Assembly (NCBI RefSeq): GCF_002979415.1
Contig: NZ_PCOT01000004.1
Coordinates: forward strand, 62,001 to 126,000
Source of the DNA: Microbacterium sp. MYb72
Lineage (GTDB): Bacteria; Actinomycetota; Actinomycetes; Actinomycetales; Microbacteriaceae
Length of the DNA stretch: 64,000 nt
Direction: 5' to 3'
Shown in pieces: positions 25,211 through 33,869 of this stretch. Position numbers and translations under genes: made by a program. The stretch's first letter is position 1. Each line of letters begins with the position of its first letter. The notes under the pieces are model-generated. The model was not told the origin of the DNA, searched no databases, and saw nothing but the letters and a program-made list of their open reading frames with translations.

Positions 25211-26233
25211 ATGAACTGGCGAATGCCCGCCGAGACAGCCCGCCACGACCGCATCTGGATGGCCTTCCCCGCCGAGGGTCCCACGCTCGGCGAGAGTGCA
25301 GCGGAGCGCGAGGAGGGGTACGCCACGTGGACGGCCGTCGCGCACGCCACGTCGGAGTTCACCCCCGTGTCGATGCTCGTCGACCCGAGCGAGCTCGACC
25401 GCGCCCGGCGCATGCTGAGCGGCGCGATCGAGATCGTCGAGGCGCCGGTCGACGAGTTCTGGATGCGCGACTCCGGACCGACGTTCGTGGTGTCGGACGA
25501 CGGCCGCCTCGGCGCCGTCGACTGGATCTTCAACGGCTGGGGCGCCCCCGAGTGGGCGCAGTGGCAGAAGGCGTCGCAGCACGCCCGCATCATCGCGGGC
25601 GCCGTCGGCGCCGAGCTGGTCAGCTCCGTCCTCGTGAACGAGGGCGGCGGCATCCACGTCGACGGCGAGGGCACCGTGCTCCTCACCGAGACGGTGCAGC
25701 TCGACCCCCGTCGCAACCCCTTCGCCGACCGCGAGCGGGTCGAAGCCGAGATGCTCCGCACGATCGGCGCCACGAAGGCGGTGTGGCTGCCCCGTGGCCT
25801 CACCCGCGACTACGACGACTTCGGAACCAACGGCCACGTCGACATCGTCGCCACGCTCGCCTCCCCCGGCCGTCTGCTCCTGCACGAGCAGCAGAACCCC
25901 GAGCATCCCGACTTCCTCGTCTCGCAGGAGCTCCGCGCACACCTGGAGCAGCAGACGGATGCCGCTGGCCGCAGCTTCGAGATCATCGGCCTGCCCGCCC
26001 CCTCCACCCTGAGCGACGACGAGGGCGTCGTCGACTGGAGCTACGTCAACCACCTCGTCACGAACGACGGCGTGATCGCGTGCGGCTTCGGCGACGAGCA
26101 GGCTGACGCCGCCGCCCGCGCGATCCTCGCCGACGCGTACCCCGGCCGTTCCGTGGTGACGGTCGACGCCCGGCCGTTGTTCGCCCGCGGCGGCGGCATC
26201 CACTGCATCACACAGCAGCAGCCCACCCTCTGA
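25211..26233 (+). CDS. aguA: Agmatine deiminase
   Basis: A 340-residue guanidino-group hydrolase of the agmatine deiminase/peptidyl-arginine deiminase family; it releases ammonia from agmatine to give N-carbamoylputrescine. Motifs: MPAETARHDRIWMAFP near the start, EFWMRDSGPTFVV, VNEGGGIHVDGEGTVLLTE, FGTNGHVDIVATL (catalytic His/Asp) and nucleophile Cys in FARGGGIHCITQQQP close to the end. ATG 25211 follows GAGGAG. The amidase 51 bp downstream is likely co-transcribed. Arginine-derived amine use is the probable pathway. Confidence 0.92.
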   Translation: MNWRMPAETARHDRIWMAFPAEGPTLGESAAEREEGYATWTAVAHATSEFTPVSMLVDPSELDRARRMLSGAIEIVEAPVDEFWMRDSGPTFVVSDDGRLGAVDWIFNGWGAPEWAQWQKASQHARIIAGAVGAELVSSVLVNEGGGIHVDGEGTVLLTETVQLDPRRNPFADRERVEAEMLRTIGATKAVWLPRGLTRDYDDFGTNGHVDIVATLASPGRLLLHEQQNPEHPDFLVSQELRAHLEQQTDAAGRSFEIIGLPAPSTLSDDEGVVDWSYVNHLVTNDGVIACGFGDEQADAAARAILADAYPGRSVVTVDARPLFARGGGIHCITQQQPTL

Positions 26234-26284
26234 CGGCGCCCAGCAGCGAACGAGACGAAACGCCTCACCCCCCAAGGAGCACTC

Positions 26285-27994
26285 ATGTTCGATGTCGTCG
26301 AAGCCTCGATCGCCGACCTGCGCCGCGCGCTCGAGACCGGAGCCGCCACCTCGGTGGAACTCGTCGAGGCGTACCGGGCGCGCATCGCCGCCTATGACGC
26401 CCCTGGCACGGCGACCGCGCTGAACGCCGTCGTCGTCGTGAACCCGGACGCATCGGCCGAGGCCGCCGCATCCGACGCTCGGCGGGCGGCGGGGGCCCTG
26501 CTCGGGCCGCTCGACGGCATCCCGTACACGGCGAAGGACAGCTACCTCGTGAAGGGGCTCACCGCGGCCTCGGGCAGCCCGGCGTTCGCGGATCTCGTGG
26601 CGCAACGCGACGCGTTCACGATCGAGCGGCTGCGAGCGGGCGGGGCTATCTGCCTCGGGCTCACGAACATGCCCCCGATGGCGAACGGCGGCATGCAACG
26701 GGGCGTCTACGGGCGCGCGGAGAGCCCGTACAACGGCGACTTCCTCACGGCGCCGTTCGCCTCGGGCTCCTCGAACGGCTCCGGCACGGCCACCGCTGCA
26801 AGCTTCGGCGCGTTCGGGCTCGGGGAGGAGACATGGTCGAGCGGGCGCGGACCCGCGACCAACAACGCCCTGTGCGCCTACACGCCCTCGCGCGGAGTGA
26901 TCTCGACGCGCGGCAACTGGCCCCTTGTGCCCACGATGGACGTCGTCGTGCCGCATGCGCGCACCATGGCCGACCTGCTCGAGGTGCTCGATGTGATCGT
27001 CGCCGACGACGCGGAGACCCGGGGCGACTTCTGGCGTTCGCAGCCGTGGGTGCCGCTGCCTGCGGCATCCGCCGTCCGGCCGGAGTCGTACCCGGCACTC
27101 GCGGGCTCGGTCGCTCTCGACGGCGTGCGGATCGGCATCCCGCGCATGTACATCAACGCCGACCCGGATGCCGGGACGGCCGAGAACCCCGGCATCGGCG
27201 GCCCCACCGGGCAGCGCATCGAGACCAGAGCCTCCGTGATCGCCCGCTGGGAGGCGGCCAGGCGCGACCTCGAAGCCGCCGGCGCGACCGTGGTCGAGGT
27301 CGACTTCCCCGTGGTGTCGAACTACGAGGGCGACCGGCCCGGTGCTCCGACCATCGCGACCCGTGGCCTGGTGACCCCGGAGTACCTCGAGCGCGAGATC
27401 GTCGATCTGTCGGCGTGGGGCTGGGAGGACTTCCTGCAGGCCAACGGCGACCCGGCGCTGTCGACCCTCGCCGACGTCGACGGAGCCGCGATCTTCCCGC
27501 ACCCCGATGGCGCCCTGCCCGACCGCTACACGGGGTTCGACGACGACATCGCCGAGTACCCCGGCTGGGTGCGCGACAATCCCGGCGTCGGATTCCTCGA
27601 CATGCCCGAGCTCCCCGACGGCCTGCGCGGGCTGGAGGAGACCAGGCGACTCGACCTCGAGGAGTGGATGGACGGGCTCGGCCTCGACGCCGTCGTGTTC
27701 CCCGCGGTCGCCGACGTGGGCCCTGCCGACATGGACGTGAACGCGGCATCCGCCGACCTGGGCTGGCGCAACGGCACCTGGATCGCGAACGGCAACCTCA
27801 TGGTGCGCCACCTCGGCGTGCCGACCGTGACGGTGCCGATGGGACTGATGGACGACATCGGAATGCCGATCGGGCTCACCTTCGCCGGGCGCTCCCACGA
27901 CGACAACCGCCTGCTGGCGCTGGCCACCGCGTTCGAGGCGACGGGGGCTCCCGGCTCCCGCCGCACTCCCCCGCCCCGCACCCCGCGCCTCTAG
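26285..27994 (+). CDS. Amidase-signature-family hydrolase
   Basis: A 569-residue enzyme of the amidase-signature family. The Ser-cisSer-Lys triad is visible: Lys in IPYTAKDSYLVKG, cis-Ser in FASGSSNGSGTATAAS and nucleophile Ser in GEETWSSGRGPATNN. ATG 26285 follows AAGGAGC. It is 51 bp after agmatine deiminase on the same strand, so it may hydrolyse a carbamoyl or acyl amide produced in the same pathway; the usual N-carbamoylputrescine hydrolase is of the nitrilase family, so this role would be a substitution and is only inferred. The protein is longer than a typical amidase (about 470), mainly in the region after residue 240. Confidence 0.88.
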   Translation: MFDVVEASIADLRRALETGAATSVELVEAYRARIAAYDAPGTATALNAVVVVNPDASAEAAASDARRAAGALLGPLDGIPYTAKDSYLVKGLTAASGSPAFADLVAQRDAFTIERLRAGGAICLGLTNMPPMANGGMQRGVYGRAESPYNGDFLTAPFASGSSNGSGTATAASFGAFGLGEETWSSGRGPATNNALCAYTPSRGVISTRGNWPLVPTMDVVVPHARTMADLLEVLDVIVADDAETRGDFWRSQPWVPLPAASAVRPESYPALAGSVALDGVRIGIPRMYINADPDAGTAENPGIGGPTGQRIETRASVIARWEAARRDLEAAGATVVEVDFPVVSNYEGDRPGAPTIATRGLVTPEYLEREIVDLSAWGWEDFLQANGDPALSTLADVDGAAIFPHPDGALPDRYTGFDDDIAEYPGWVRDNPGVGFLDMPELPDGLRGLEETRRLDLEEWMDGLGLDAVVFPAVADVGPADMDVNAASADLGWRNGTWIANGNLMVRHLGVPTVTVPMGLMDDIGMPIGLTFAGRSHDDNRLLALATAFEATGAPGSRRTPPPRTPRL

Positions 27995-28043
27995 TCGCGG
28001 CCGCACGGCGGCGGGCTCCTCATCATCTGCCAACATTTCATCA

Positions 28044-28073
28044 TTGTGACGCCCGACACAGAAGTGATATCTT
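28044..28073 (+). promoter_or_regulatory. Promoter of kynA
   Basis: TTGTGA (28044-28049), an 18-base spacer and TATCTT (28068-28073) precede the kynA ATG by seven bases. There is no ribosome-binding sequence, so the transcript is probably leaderless, starting at the ATG. Confidence 0.55.
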
Positions 28074-28080
28074 CAACGGC

Positions 28081-28932
28081 ATGGGCACCGAGAATGAGCG
28101 CGCACTCGAAGAGGGCATCGTCACCGACCTGACCGGGCGGATGACCTACGGCTCGTACCTGTCGCTCGACCAGCTGCTCACGGCGCAGCATCCGGTCAGC
28201 GTGCCCGAGCACCATGACGAGATGCTGTTCATCATCCAGCACCAGACCACCGAGCTCTGGCTCAAGCAGCTGCTGCATGAGCTCTCCTCCGCTCGCGAGC
28301 TGCTCGCGAGCGACGACCTCCGCGAGGCACTGAAGCGGGTCGCGCGGGTGAAGAAGATCCAAGACGTGATGACGCAGCAGTGGTCCGTCCTGGCGACGCT
28401 CACGCCGACCGAGTACGCGCAGTTCCGCGGTGCGCTCGGCAGCTCCTCCGGCTTCCAGTCGGTGCAGTACCGGGCGGTCGAGTTCGCCCTGGGCAACAAG
28501 AACGAGAAGATGCTCAGCGTCTTCCGCGATCACCCCGCGAACCTCGCCCTCCTGACGGCCGAGTGGGAGAAGCCCACCCTGTACGACGAGTTTTTGCGCT
28601 ACGCCTCACGCCGCGGTCTGCCGGTCCCGGCCGAGATCCTCGAGCGCGACGTGCGCCTGCCCTACCGCGAGACCCCCGCGCTCGTCCCGGCGATCCGCGA
28701 GATCTACCAGAACCACCAGGAGAACTGGGATCTCTACGAGGCCTGCGAAGACCTGGTGGACCTGGAAGACAACTTCCAGTTCTGGCGCTTCCGTCACCTG
28801 AAGACCGTGGCCCGCACGATCGGCATGAAGATCGGCACCGGCGGTTCCAGCGGCGTCGGCTTCCTGCAGCGGGCCCTCGACCTCACGTTCTTCCCCGAGC
28901 TGTACACCGTGCGCACCGAGATCGGCGGCTGA
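28081..28932 (+). CDS. kynA: Tryptophan 2,3-dioxygenase
   Basis: A 283-residue heme dioxygenase that opens the indole ring of L-tryptophan to N-formylkynurenine, the first step of the kynurenine route. Family motifs: MTYGSYLSLDQLL, EMLFIIQHQTTELWLKQLL (with the distal substrate-contact His), SSGFQSVQYRAVEFALGNKN and the heme-ligand region WRFRHLKTVARTIGMK followed by GTGGSSG. Length is typical for bacterial enzymes. ATG 28081 sits just after a -10 element, implying a leaderless mRNA. The stop overlaps the following amidohydrolase start (TGATG), and kynU follows, so the operon runs kynA-amidohydrolase-kynU-paaX-like. Confidence 0.95.
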   Translation: MGTENERALEEGIVTDLTGRMTYGSYLSLDQLLTAQHPVSVPEHHDEMLFIIQHQTTELWLKQLLHELSSARELLASDDLREALKRVARVKKIQDVMTQQWSVLATLTPTEYAQFRGALGSSSGFQSVQYRAVEFALGNKNEKMLSVFRDHPANLALLTAEWEKPTLYDEFLRYASRRGLPVPAEILERDVRLPYRETPALVPAIREIYQNHQENWDLYEACEDLVDLEDNFQFWRFRHLKTVARTIGMKIGTGGSSGVGFLQRALDLTFFPELYTVRTEIGG

Positions 28933-29957
28933 TGAGGGCCGCGACGTTCTTCGACGGAGAAGGATGGCGCGGGGGCACGCTGTCCGTCCACGGCGACCGG
29001 ATGCTGCTCGCCTCCGGCTCCCCGGCATCCGACCTGCCACGCCTCGACGGCGTGATCGTCGGCGGCTTCACCGACCACCACGTGCATCTTCAGCTCGTCG
29101 AGCACACCCGACTCGACGGCTCGCGACTGGGCCGCGTGGTCGACCTCGGCGCGAACCCGGACGTGGTCGCCCGGCTCGCCGCTCACAACTCCTCAAGAAT
29201 CGCCGTCGGCCCCGGGGAATCGGGCCGATTCCCCTCGAAGTCCGCAGATCTTGAGGAGTTGCGAACACCGACCGCCGGACGCGCGACCGACGTCGAGTAC
29301 GCCGGGGCCTTCCTCACCGCGGTCGGAGGGTATCCCTCCGACCGGAGCTGGGCGCCGACGGGATCCTTCCGCGAGATCGCGACCGCCGAGGATGCCGTCG
29401 CGGCCGTCGCCGAGATGGCGGATGCCGGAGCCACGCGCATCAAGGTCGCCTGCAACAGCAGCGCGGGGCCGGTCCTCGACGACGACCTCTTCCGCACGAT
29501 CGTCGAGCTGTCCTCGCTGCGCGGACTCCCCGTCGTCGCCCATGCGGAGGGGCCAGGCCAGGCGCAGCGCGTCGCACGGCTCGGAGCCCGCTCCCTCGCG
29601 CACGCCCCGTTCACCGAGCCGCTCTCCGACGCGGAGATCGCCGCGCAGGCGGCATCCGTCTCGTGGATCTCCACCCTCGCCGTCCACGACGACGCCGGCC
29701 GGGCGATCGCCGTCGACAACGTCCGCCGGTTCCACACCGCGGGCGGCGCCGTGCAGTACGGCACCGACATGGGCAACGGCCCCACGCCGGTCGACCTGAA
29801 CCCGCGCGAACTCGACGCGCTCCGCGAGGCGGGCGTCGACGGCCCCGCGCTGCTGCGGGCGCTCGCCCCGGTCGATCCGCTCGATCCGGCATCCGTGCTG
29901 CTCCTGCTCCCCCACCCGACCTCCGACCCGATCGACGCCCGACCCCTGAAGGTGTGA
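28932..29957 (+). CDS. Amidohydrolase-family protein, candidate N-formylkynurenine formamidase
   Basis: A 341-residue metal-dependent hydrolase-like protein. It has the HxH metal motif in GGFTDHHVHLQLVEH, a Lys-containing strand IKVACNSSAGPV, LPVVAHAEGPGQAQ (third His), SLAHAPFTEP (fourth His) and GTDMGN (Asp), so the amidohydrolase site appears complete. It lies exactly between kynA and kynU, overlapping the kynA stop by one base, where the pathway needs an N-formylkynurenine formamidase and no kynB or arylformamidase is present. I therefore infer that role. Residues 85-112 are an in-frame palindromic element (HNSS...LEELRT) not expected in the family. Confidence 0.75.
   Translation: MRAATFFDGEGWRGGTLSVHGDRMLLASGSPASDLPRLDGVIVGGFTDHHVHLQLVEHTRLDGSRLGRVVDLGANPDVVARLAAHNSSRIAVGPGESGRFPSKSADLEELRTPTAGRATDVEYAGAFLTAVGGYPSDRSWAPTGSFREIATAEDAVAAVAEMADAGATRIKVACNSSAGPVLDDDLFRTIVELSSLRGLPVVAHAEGPGQAQRVARLGARSLAHAPFTEPLSDAEIAAQAASVSWISTLAVHDDAGRAIAVDNVRRFHTAGGAVQYGTDMGNGPTPVDLNPRELDALREAGVDGPALLRALAPVDPLDPASVLLLLPHPTSDPIDARPLKV
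29184..29267 (+). repeat. Protein-coding palindromic element family B, copy 1 (84 bp)
   Basis: Arms CAACTCCTCAAGA (29186-29198) and complement (29249-29261), with a nested palindrome GGGGAATCGG/CCGATTCCCC inside. It lies in frame in the amidohydrolase gene and encodes 28 residues beginning HNSS and ending LEELRT. An 84-bp element with the same ends and also in frame lies in cydD (54834-54917). Confidence 0.8.
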
Positions 29958-29958
29958 C

Positions 29959-31182
29959 ATGACCGACCTGCTCGCCACCGCCCGCTCTCTCGACGCCGCC
30001 GATCCGCTGCGCTCGCACCTCGCGGCGTTCGCCGACATGCCCGGCGTCGGCGCGTATCTCGACGGCAACTCCCTCGGCCGCCCGCTGCGCGACATCCCGG
30101 AGAAGCTCGCCGCCTTCGTGCGCGAGGACTGGGGCACCCGGCTCATCCGCTCGTGGGACGAGCAGTGGATGGCCCTGCCGATGCAGCTCGGCGACCGCAT
30201 CGGCGCTCTTGCCCTCGGCGCGGCGGCCGGGCAGACCGTGGTCGCCGACTCCACCAGCGTGCTCATCTACAAGCTCATGCGCGCAGCCGCAGGGGCGGAC
30301 CCGACGCGCACGGAGCTCGTGATCGAGGCCGGCAACTTCCCCACCGACCGCTTCATGGCGGAGGGCGTGGCCGCGGAGACCGGCATGACCGTCGTCTGGC
30401 TCGAACCAGACCCCGTGCACGGGGTGACCGTCGCCGACGTCGAGGGCGTTGTCTCCGCGCGCACGGCGCTCGTGTCGCTGAGCCACGTGGACTACCGCTC
30501 CGGAGCTCTGGCCGACATGCCGTCGATCACCGCGGCCGTGCACGAGGCGGGCGCCCTGATGATGTGGGACCTCTGCCACTCGGTCGGCGTGATCCCGATG
30601 CAGCTCGACGAGTGGGGCGTCGACCTCGCGGTCGGCTGCACCTACAAGTACCTCAACGGCGGTCCCGGTTCGCCGGCCTTCGCCTATCTGCGCCGGTCGC
30701 TGCAGGGGGTGCTGCGGCAGCCGATCCAGGGGTGGTGGAGCGCTGCCGACATCTTCGCGATGGGGCCGGAGTACGTGCCGGCTGGCGACATCCGCCAGCT
30801 GCTGAGCGGCACCCCTCCGGTGACGTCGATGCTGGCCATGCGGGGCATGCTCGACCTCATCGAGCAGGCGACGATCGAGGGCGTCCGCGCCAAGTCGCAG
30901 TCGTTGACCGATCTCGCGGTGACGGCCTACGACGAGGTGCTGGCCCCGCTCGGGGTGCGCCTGCTGAGCCCGCGCGATGCGGACCTCCGCGGCGGGCACG
31001 TGACGATCGGCCACCCGGACTTCCGTGAGGTCACGCAGCGGCTGTGGGCCGACGGCATCATCCCCGACTTCCGTTTCCCCGACGGCATCCGCCTCGGGCT
31101 CTCACCGCTGAGCACCTCGCACGTCGAGACGATCACGGGGGTCCTCGCGGTGCGCGACGCCCTGGAGTCGCATGGCCGCTGA
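29959..31182 (+). CDS. kynU: Kynureninase
   Basis: A 407-residue PLP enzyme of fold type I that splits kynurenine to anthranilate and alanine. Motifs: YLDGNSLGRPLRD at the start, TSVLIYKLMRAAAG for phosphate binding, MMWDLCHSVGVIPM (Asp contacting the PLP nitrogen) and the PLP Lys in VGCTYKYLNGGPGSPAF. The ATG follows the amidohydrolase stop by one base. With kynA and the amidohydrolase it completes tryptophan to anthranilate; no anthranilate-degrading genes are seen in this window. The last 11 bp overlap the PaaX-like regulator. Confidence 0.95.
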   Translation: MTDLLATARSLDAADPLRSHLAAFADMPGVGAYLDGNSLGRPLRDIPEKLAAFVREDWGTRLIRSWDEQWMALPMQLGDRIGALALGAAAGQTVVADSTSVLIYKLMRAAAGADPTRTELVIEAGNFPTDRFMAEGVAAETGMTVVWLEPDPVHGVTVADVEGVVSARTALVSLSHVDYRSGALADMPSITAAVHEAGALMMWDLCHSVGVIPMQLDEWGVDLAVGCTYKYLNGGPGSPAFAYLRRSLQGVLRQPIQGWWSAADIFAMGPEYVPAGDIRQLLSGTPPVTSMLAMRGMLDLIEQATIEGVRAKSQSLTDLAVTAYDEVLAPLGVRLLSPRDADLRGGHVTIGHPDFREVTQRLWADGIIPDFRFPDGIRLGLSPLSTSHVETITGVLAVRDALESHGR

Positions 31183-31996
31183 TCAGCTCCCGGTGCTCGA
31201 TGACATCGACGCCCGCCCCGGCAGCACGGCCTCGCTGCTGCGGACGATCGTCGGCCTGTACCTGCGCCGCCTGGACGGCTGGATCTCCGCGGCCGATCTC
31301 GTCTCGCTCGCCGGGGACCTCGGCATCCCGTCCGCCCTGGCGCGCACCGGCATCACCCGGCTCAAGCAGAAGGGCCTGCTGCTCGCGGAGCGCGACGGCA
31401 CAGCGGGGTATCGACTGAGCCCCGCCGCACTGCCGATGCTGGAGGCGGGTGATCGACGCATCTTCCGGATGCGCACGATGACGGATGCCGACACCTGGTG
31501 TCTCGTGTCGTTCTCGATCCCGGAGAGCGAGCGCAGCGTGCGCCACCAGCTGCGCAAGCGGCTGCAGTGGATCGGGGCCGGCGTGGTCTCCCCTGCGCTG
31601 TGGATCTGCCCCGGCCACCTGCAGGACGAGGTCGAGCGCATCCTCGACGACCTGGGCGCCCGGCAGTGGGTGACCCTGTTCCCCGCGGGTGCGCCCACCA
31701 CGGCCGTGCCCGTCGTGGAGGCCGCGGCGAAGTGGTGGGATCTCGACGCGCTGCGCCGCGAGCACCTCGCGTTCCAGGAGTCGCTCTCCGCCCTCCCCGC
31801 CGCGCCCTTCGCCGCCTACGTGCAGCTCGTCGACACCTGGCGCGTGCTGCCGTACGTCGATCCGGGGCTGCCGCCCTCGATGCTCCCGGACGACTGGCCG
31901 GGGGCGCGCAGCTTCGACGAGTACGCCCGCCTCTCGTCCGCCCTCGCCGAACCTGCGTGGGCGCACGTCCGCGGCGCCACCGGCGGCATCGACTGA
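31172..31996 (+). CDS. PaaX-family transcriptional regulator
   Basis: A 274-residue regulator with an N-terminal winged helix (TASLLRTIVGLYLRRLDGWI, IPSALARTGITRLKQKGLL) and the PaaX-type middle and C-terminal domains (WCLVSFSIPESERSVRHQLRKRL; then FVAYVQL-like, VLPYVDPGLPP). PaaX proteins repress aromatic catabolic genes and are released by a CoA thioester or related intermediate. It overlaps kynU by 11 bp at the end of the kyn operon, so autoregulation of tryptophan degradation is likely, with kynurenine or anthranilate as possible effectors. The GC content and codon use match the neighbours. Confidence 0.85.
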   Translation: MAADQLPVLDDIDARPGSTASLLRTIVGLYLRRLDGWISAADLVSLAGDLGIPSALARTGITRLKQKGLLLAERDGTAGYRLSPAALPMLEAGDRRIFRMRTMTDADTWCLVSFSIPESERSVRHQLRKRLQWIGAGVVSPALWICPGHLQDEVERILDDLGARQWVTLFPAGAPTTAVPVVEAAAKWWDLDALRREHLAFQESLSALPAAPFAAYVQLVDTWRVLPYVDPGLPPSMLPDDWPGARSFDEYARLSSALAEPAWAHVRGATGGID

Positions 31997-32035
31997 CACC
32001 ACCGAGGTCTCCGGAGACTGTCGGCCCACGCAGCG

Positions 32036-32120
32036 CGCCAGAACTCCGGAGATCCGGGCGGGATCAGCGCGCAGAGCGATGACTCGCCGTCGCCGATCCC
32101 GGATCTCCGGAGTTCTGGCG
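32036..32120. repeat. Palindromic element family A, copy 2 (85 bp)
   Basis: Perfect 23-bp arms, 32036-32058 and 32098-32120, starting CGCCAGAACTCCGGAGATCC. The length equals copy 1 (20611-20695). It lies between the convergent PaaX-like and FBP-protein genes, where it may also act as a terminator. A small palindrome GTCTCCGGAGAC is at 32007-32018. Confidence 0.88.
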
Positions 32121-32151
32121 GGCAGGGCATGGGCCCCGCCCGCGCAGGACC

Positions 32152-32643
32152 TCAGGCGGAGTCCTCGACCCCCCGGAGGAATGCGAGCACGTGCTCCTCC
32201 AGCCGCAGGATCCGCAGGTCTCTGGCGAGCTCGCGATCGTAGCCCTGGTACGCGAGGGGCGGGAGCACGCGCACGTTGCGCGAGCATCCGAACTCGGCGC
32301 AGATGAGCGTGCCGATCGAGTCGCCCTTGCGCCCGGCAGGTCCTGCCTTGCGCGCGACGAACAGCTGCACGTCGTTGCGGAGGGTGACGTCGTCGCACCA
32401 GGAGCACTGGGCGCGTGAGGCGACCCGCTGCTCGGCGCGCTGCAGGAACACGCCGACCGCCTGCTCGTCGCGCCAGGCGATCACATAGGCGCGGCGGGGC
32501 TGCTTCGGATCGACCCAGCCGAGGTAGTCGAGCCGATCGAAGTCGATGTCGGCGAAGCCCGGAGGCAGCGTGAGGTCGGAGACCTCCTTGCGGGAGGCGT
32601 TGATGAAGGATGCGCGGATGGCGCGCTCGTCGATGGGACGCAT
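32152..32643 (-). CDS. FBP-domain (FusB-like) zinc-binding protein
   Basis: A 163-residue protein whose C-terminal part matches the FBP/FusB treble-clef zinc finger: CSWCDDV (first Cys pair) and ICAEFGCSRNVR (second pair), preceded by LGWVDPKQPRRAYVIAW. FusB-type proteins bind elongation factor G and can free stalled ribosomes or protect from fusidic acid. In actinobacteria the chromosomal homologues are widespread and their role is uncertain. ATG 32643 lacks a clear ribosome site. It is monocistronic and divergent from the small protein at 32906, across 262 bp; TAAGCT at about 32813 on its strand is a possible -10 element. Confidence 0.82.
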   Translation of the reverse strand: MRPIDERAIRASFINASRKEVSDLTLPPGFADIDFDRLDYLGWVDPKQPRRAYVIAWRDEQAVGVFLQRAEQRVASRAQCSWCDDVTLRNDVQLFVARKAGPAGRKGDSIGTLICAEFGCSRNVRVLPPLAYQGYDRELARDLRILRLEEHVLAFLRGVEDSA

Positions 32644-32905
32644 GACAGAACAGTGCTTTCGTGGAAGGGGTGAGGTGGGTACGTCTCAGCACCGGGGACG
32701 GGGGTTCCGCCTCCGGCTGATCGTCAGCCTCTGCCCGCGGCGCTGAATGCGCCTGCGGCTCCGTTCCGCGCCTGACCGGCGCTCATCGACAACAGCACCC
32801 GGCGAGCTTACACCCGTTTGTTTCGTCTCGTGTCGGCGCCGGTTCCCTCGCCGTGATCCCGCGCCTACTCTTGCGGGAACGCCATCCGATCGACAGGAGA
32901 ACCCC

Positions 32906-33253
32906 GTGTCCACGCCGCTGAACCGCCTTTCGCCCCTCCCGGTGCGTGAGCGTGCGGCGTGCATGTGCCAGCACGGAGACGTCTGCTCCTCGTTCGCGTC
33001 GGGGCACGGTCTGCACCTGATCCAGGCCCGACTCGCCTCGGCGACGCCGGCCGAGTGGGTCGACGCGATCGTCGAGCAGTCGGATGCCGACTCCGGCGAG
33101 CTCGTGGTGCGCACGCTCGACGGCGACGCGCACTCGCTGTGGAACGCCACCGGCGCCGCGCTCGAAGCCGCAGCGGGAACGCCGGTCGCCCTGCACGCGC
33201 GCTACGGCGTGCTGGCCGTCGGGCGGACGCAGTTCAACGTCGCCTCGGTCTGA
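32906..33253 (+). CDS. Small conserved-looking protein of unknown function
   Basis: A 115-residue protein from GTG 32906 (AGGAG six bases upstream). It has CMCQHGDVC near the start, three cysteines and a histidine in nine residues, which could bind metal, then a compact alpha/beta-looking domain ending ALHARYGVLAVGRTQFNVA. The upstream open frame (from 32747) is Arg-rich and not credible. I do not recognise a family. It converges with the Cys/Met-rich protein gene, only 22 bp away. Confidence 0.7.
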   Translation: MSTPLNRLSPLPVRERAACMCQHGDVCSSFASGHGLHLIQARLASATPAEWVDAIVEQSDADSGELVVRTLDGDAHSLWNATGAALEAAAGTPVALHARYGVLAVGRTQFNVASV

Positions 33254-33275
33254 GGCGGCGCGGATCCGTTCCGGA

Positions 33276-33677
33276 TCAGGCGGCCGCCATCATCATGTCC
33301 TTCATGGCCATGCAGGCGTCCATGCAGGCCTTGCACGCCTGAGCGCACATCTTGCAGACCTCGCTGTCGTCGGCGTGCATCATGCACATGTCCATGCAGG
33401 TCTGGCACATCGCCATGCAGGCGTCGAGCATCGACATCATCGACGCGGGGGTCATGCCCTGCATCCGCATCATCGACCGCATCATCGTGTTGCACATGTC
33501 GGCGCAGTTCATGCACGACGGCGCGCAGTCCATCATCTGCGTGGAGCACACGGTGCAGGCCTGCTCACAGGCCGAACACGCGTCCATGCACGCCTGCATG
33601 ACGGACATGTCCATCATCGCCATGTCGGGCATCGACATCATGTTCTTCGACATGGCGCCCATCATCATCGAGTCCAT
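33276..33677 (-). CDS. Cys/Met-rich four-helix-type protein (DUF326/Csp-like copper binder)
   Basis: A 133-residue protein with 18 cysteines and about 40 methionines. Cysteines recur as CxxxC and CxxC along predicted helices (ACMDACSACEQACTVC, SCMNCADMC, CMAMCQTCMDMC, CKMCAQACKACMDAC), the pattern of DUF326 four-helix proteins such as the copper-storage protein Csp. The N-terminal half adds runs of Met (MMMGAMSKNMMSMPDMAMM), a second soft-metal ligand set. ATG 33677 follows AGAGGAGAG. There is no signal peptide, so it is cytosolic and probably stores or buffers copper(I). No copper ATPase or regulator is adjacent. The extreme Met content is unusual for the family. Confidence 0.8.
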   Translation of the reverse strand: MDSMMMGAMSKNMMSMPDMAMMDMSVMQACMDACSACEQACTVCSTQMMDCAPSCMNCADMCNTMMRSMMRMQGMTPASMMSMLDACMAMCQTCMDMCMMHADDSEVCKMCAQACKACMDACMAMKDMMMAAA

Positions 33678-33869
33678 CGCACACCGCTCTCCTCTGGGGG
33701 TCAGCGGGCAGGACAGCCCGCCTGACGCCAGAGTAGTCCCCGCCGCATCGCACGTCGATGGGCGGTTTCCGCTGTCATGCGAGAAGCCGGATGTCAACCC
33801 CGTGGCCCTGCTCGCGCTCGGATGCGAACGTGGCCTCTTCGAGCGATCCGTCGACGAGAGGAAGAGCGC

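Noticed and set aside
25184..28036. 950-codon frame on the minus strand across agmatine deiminase and amidase
   Set aside because: Shadow of two well-supported genes on the plus strand.
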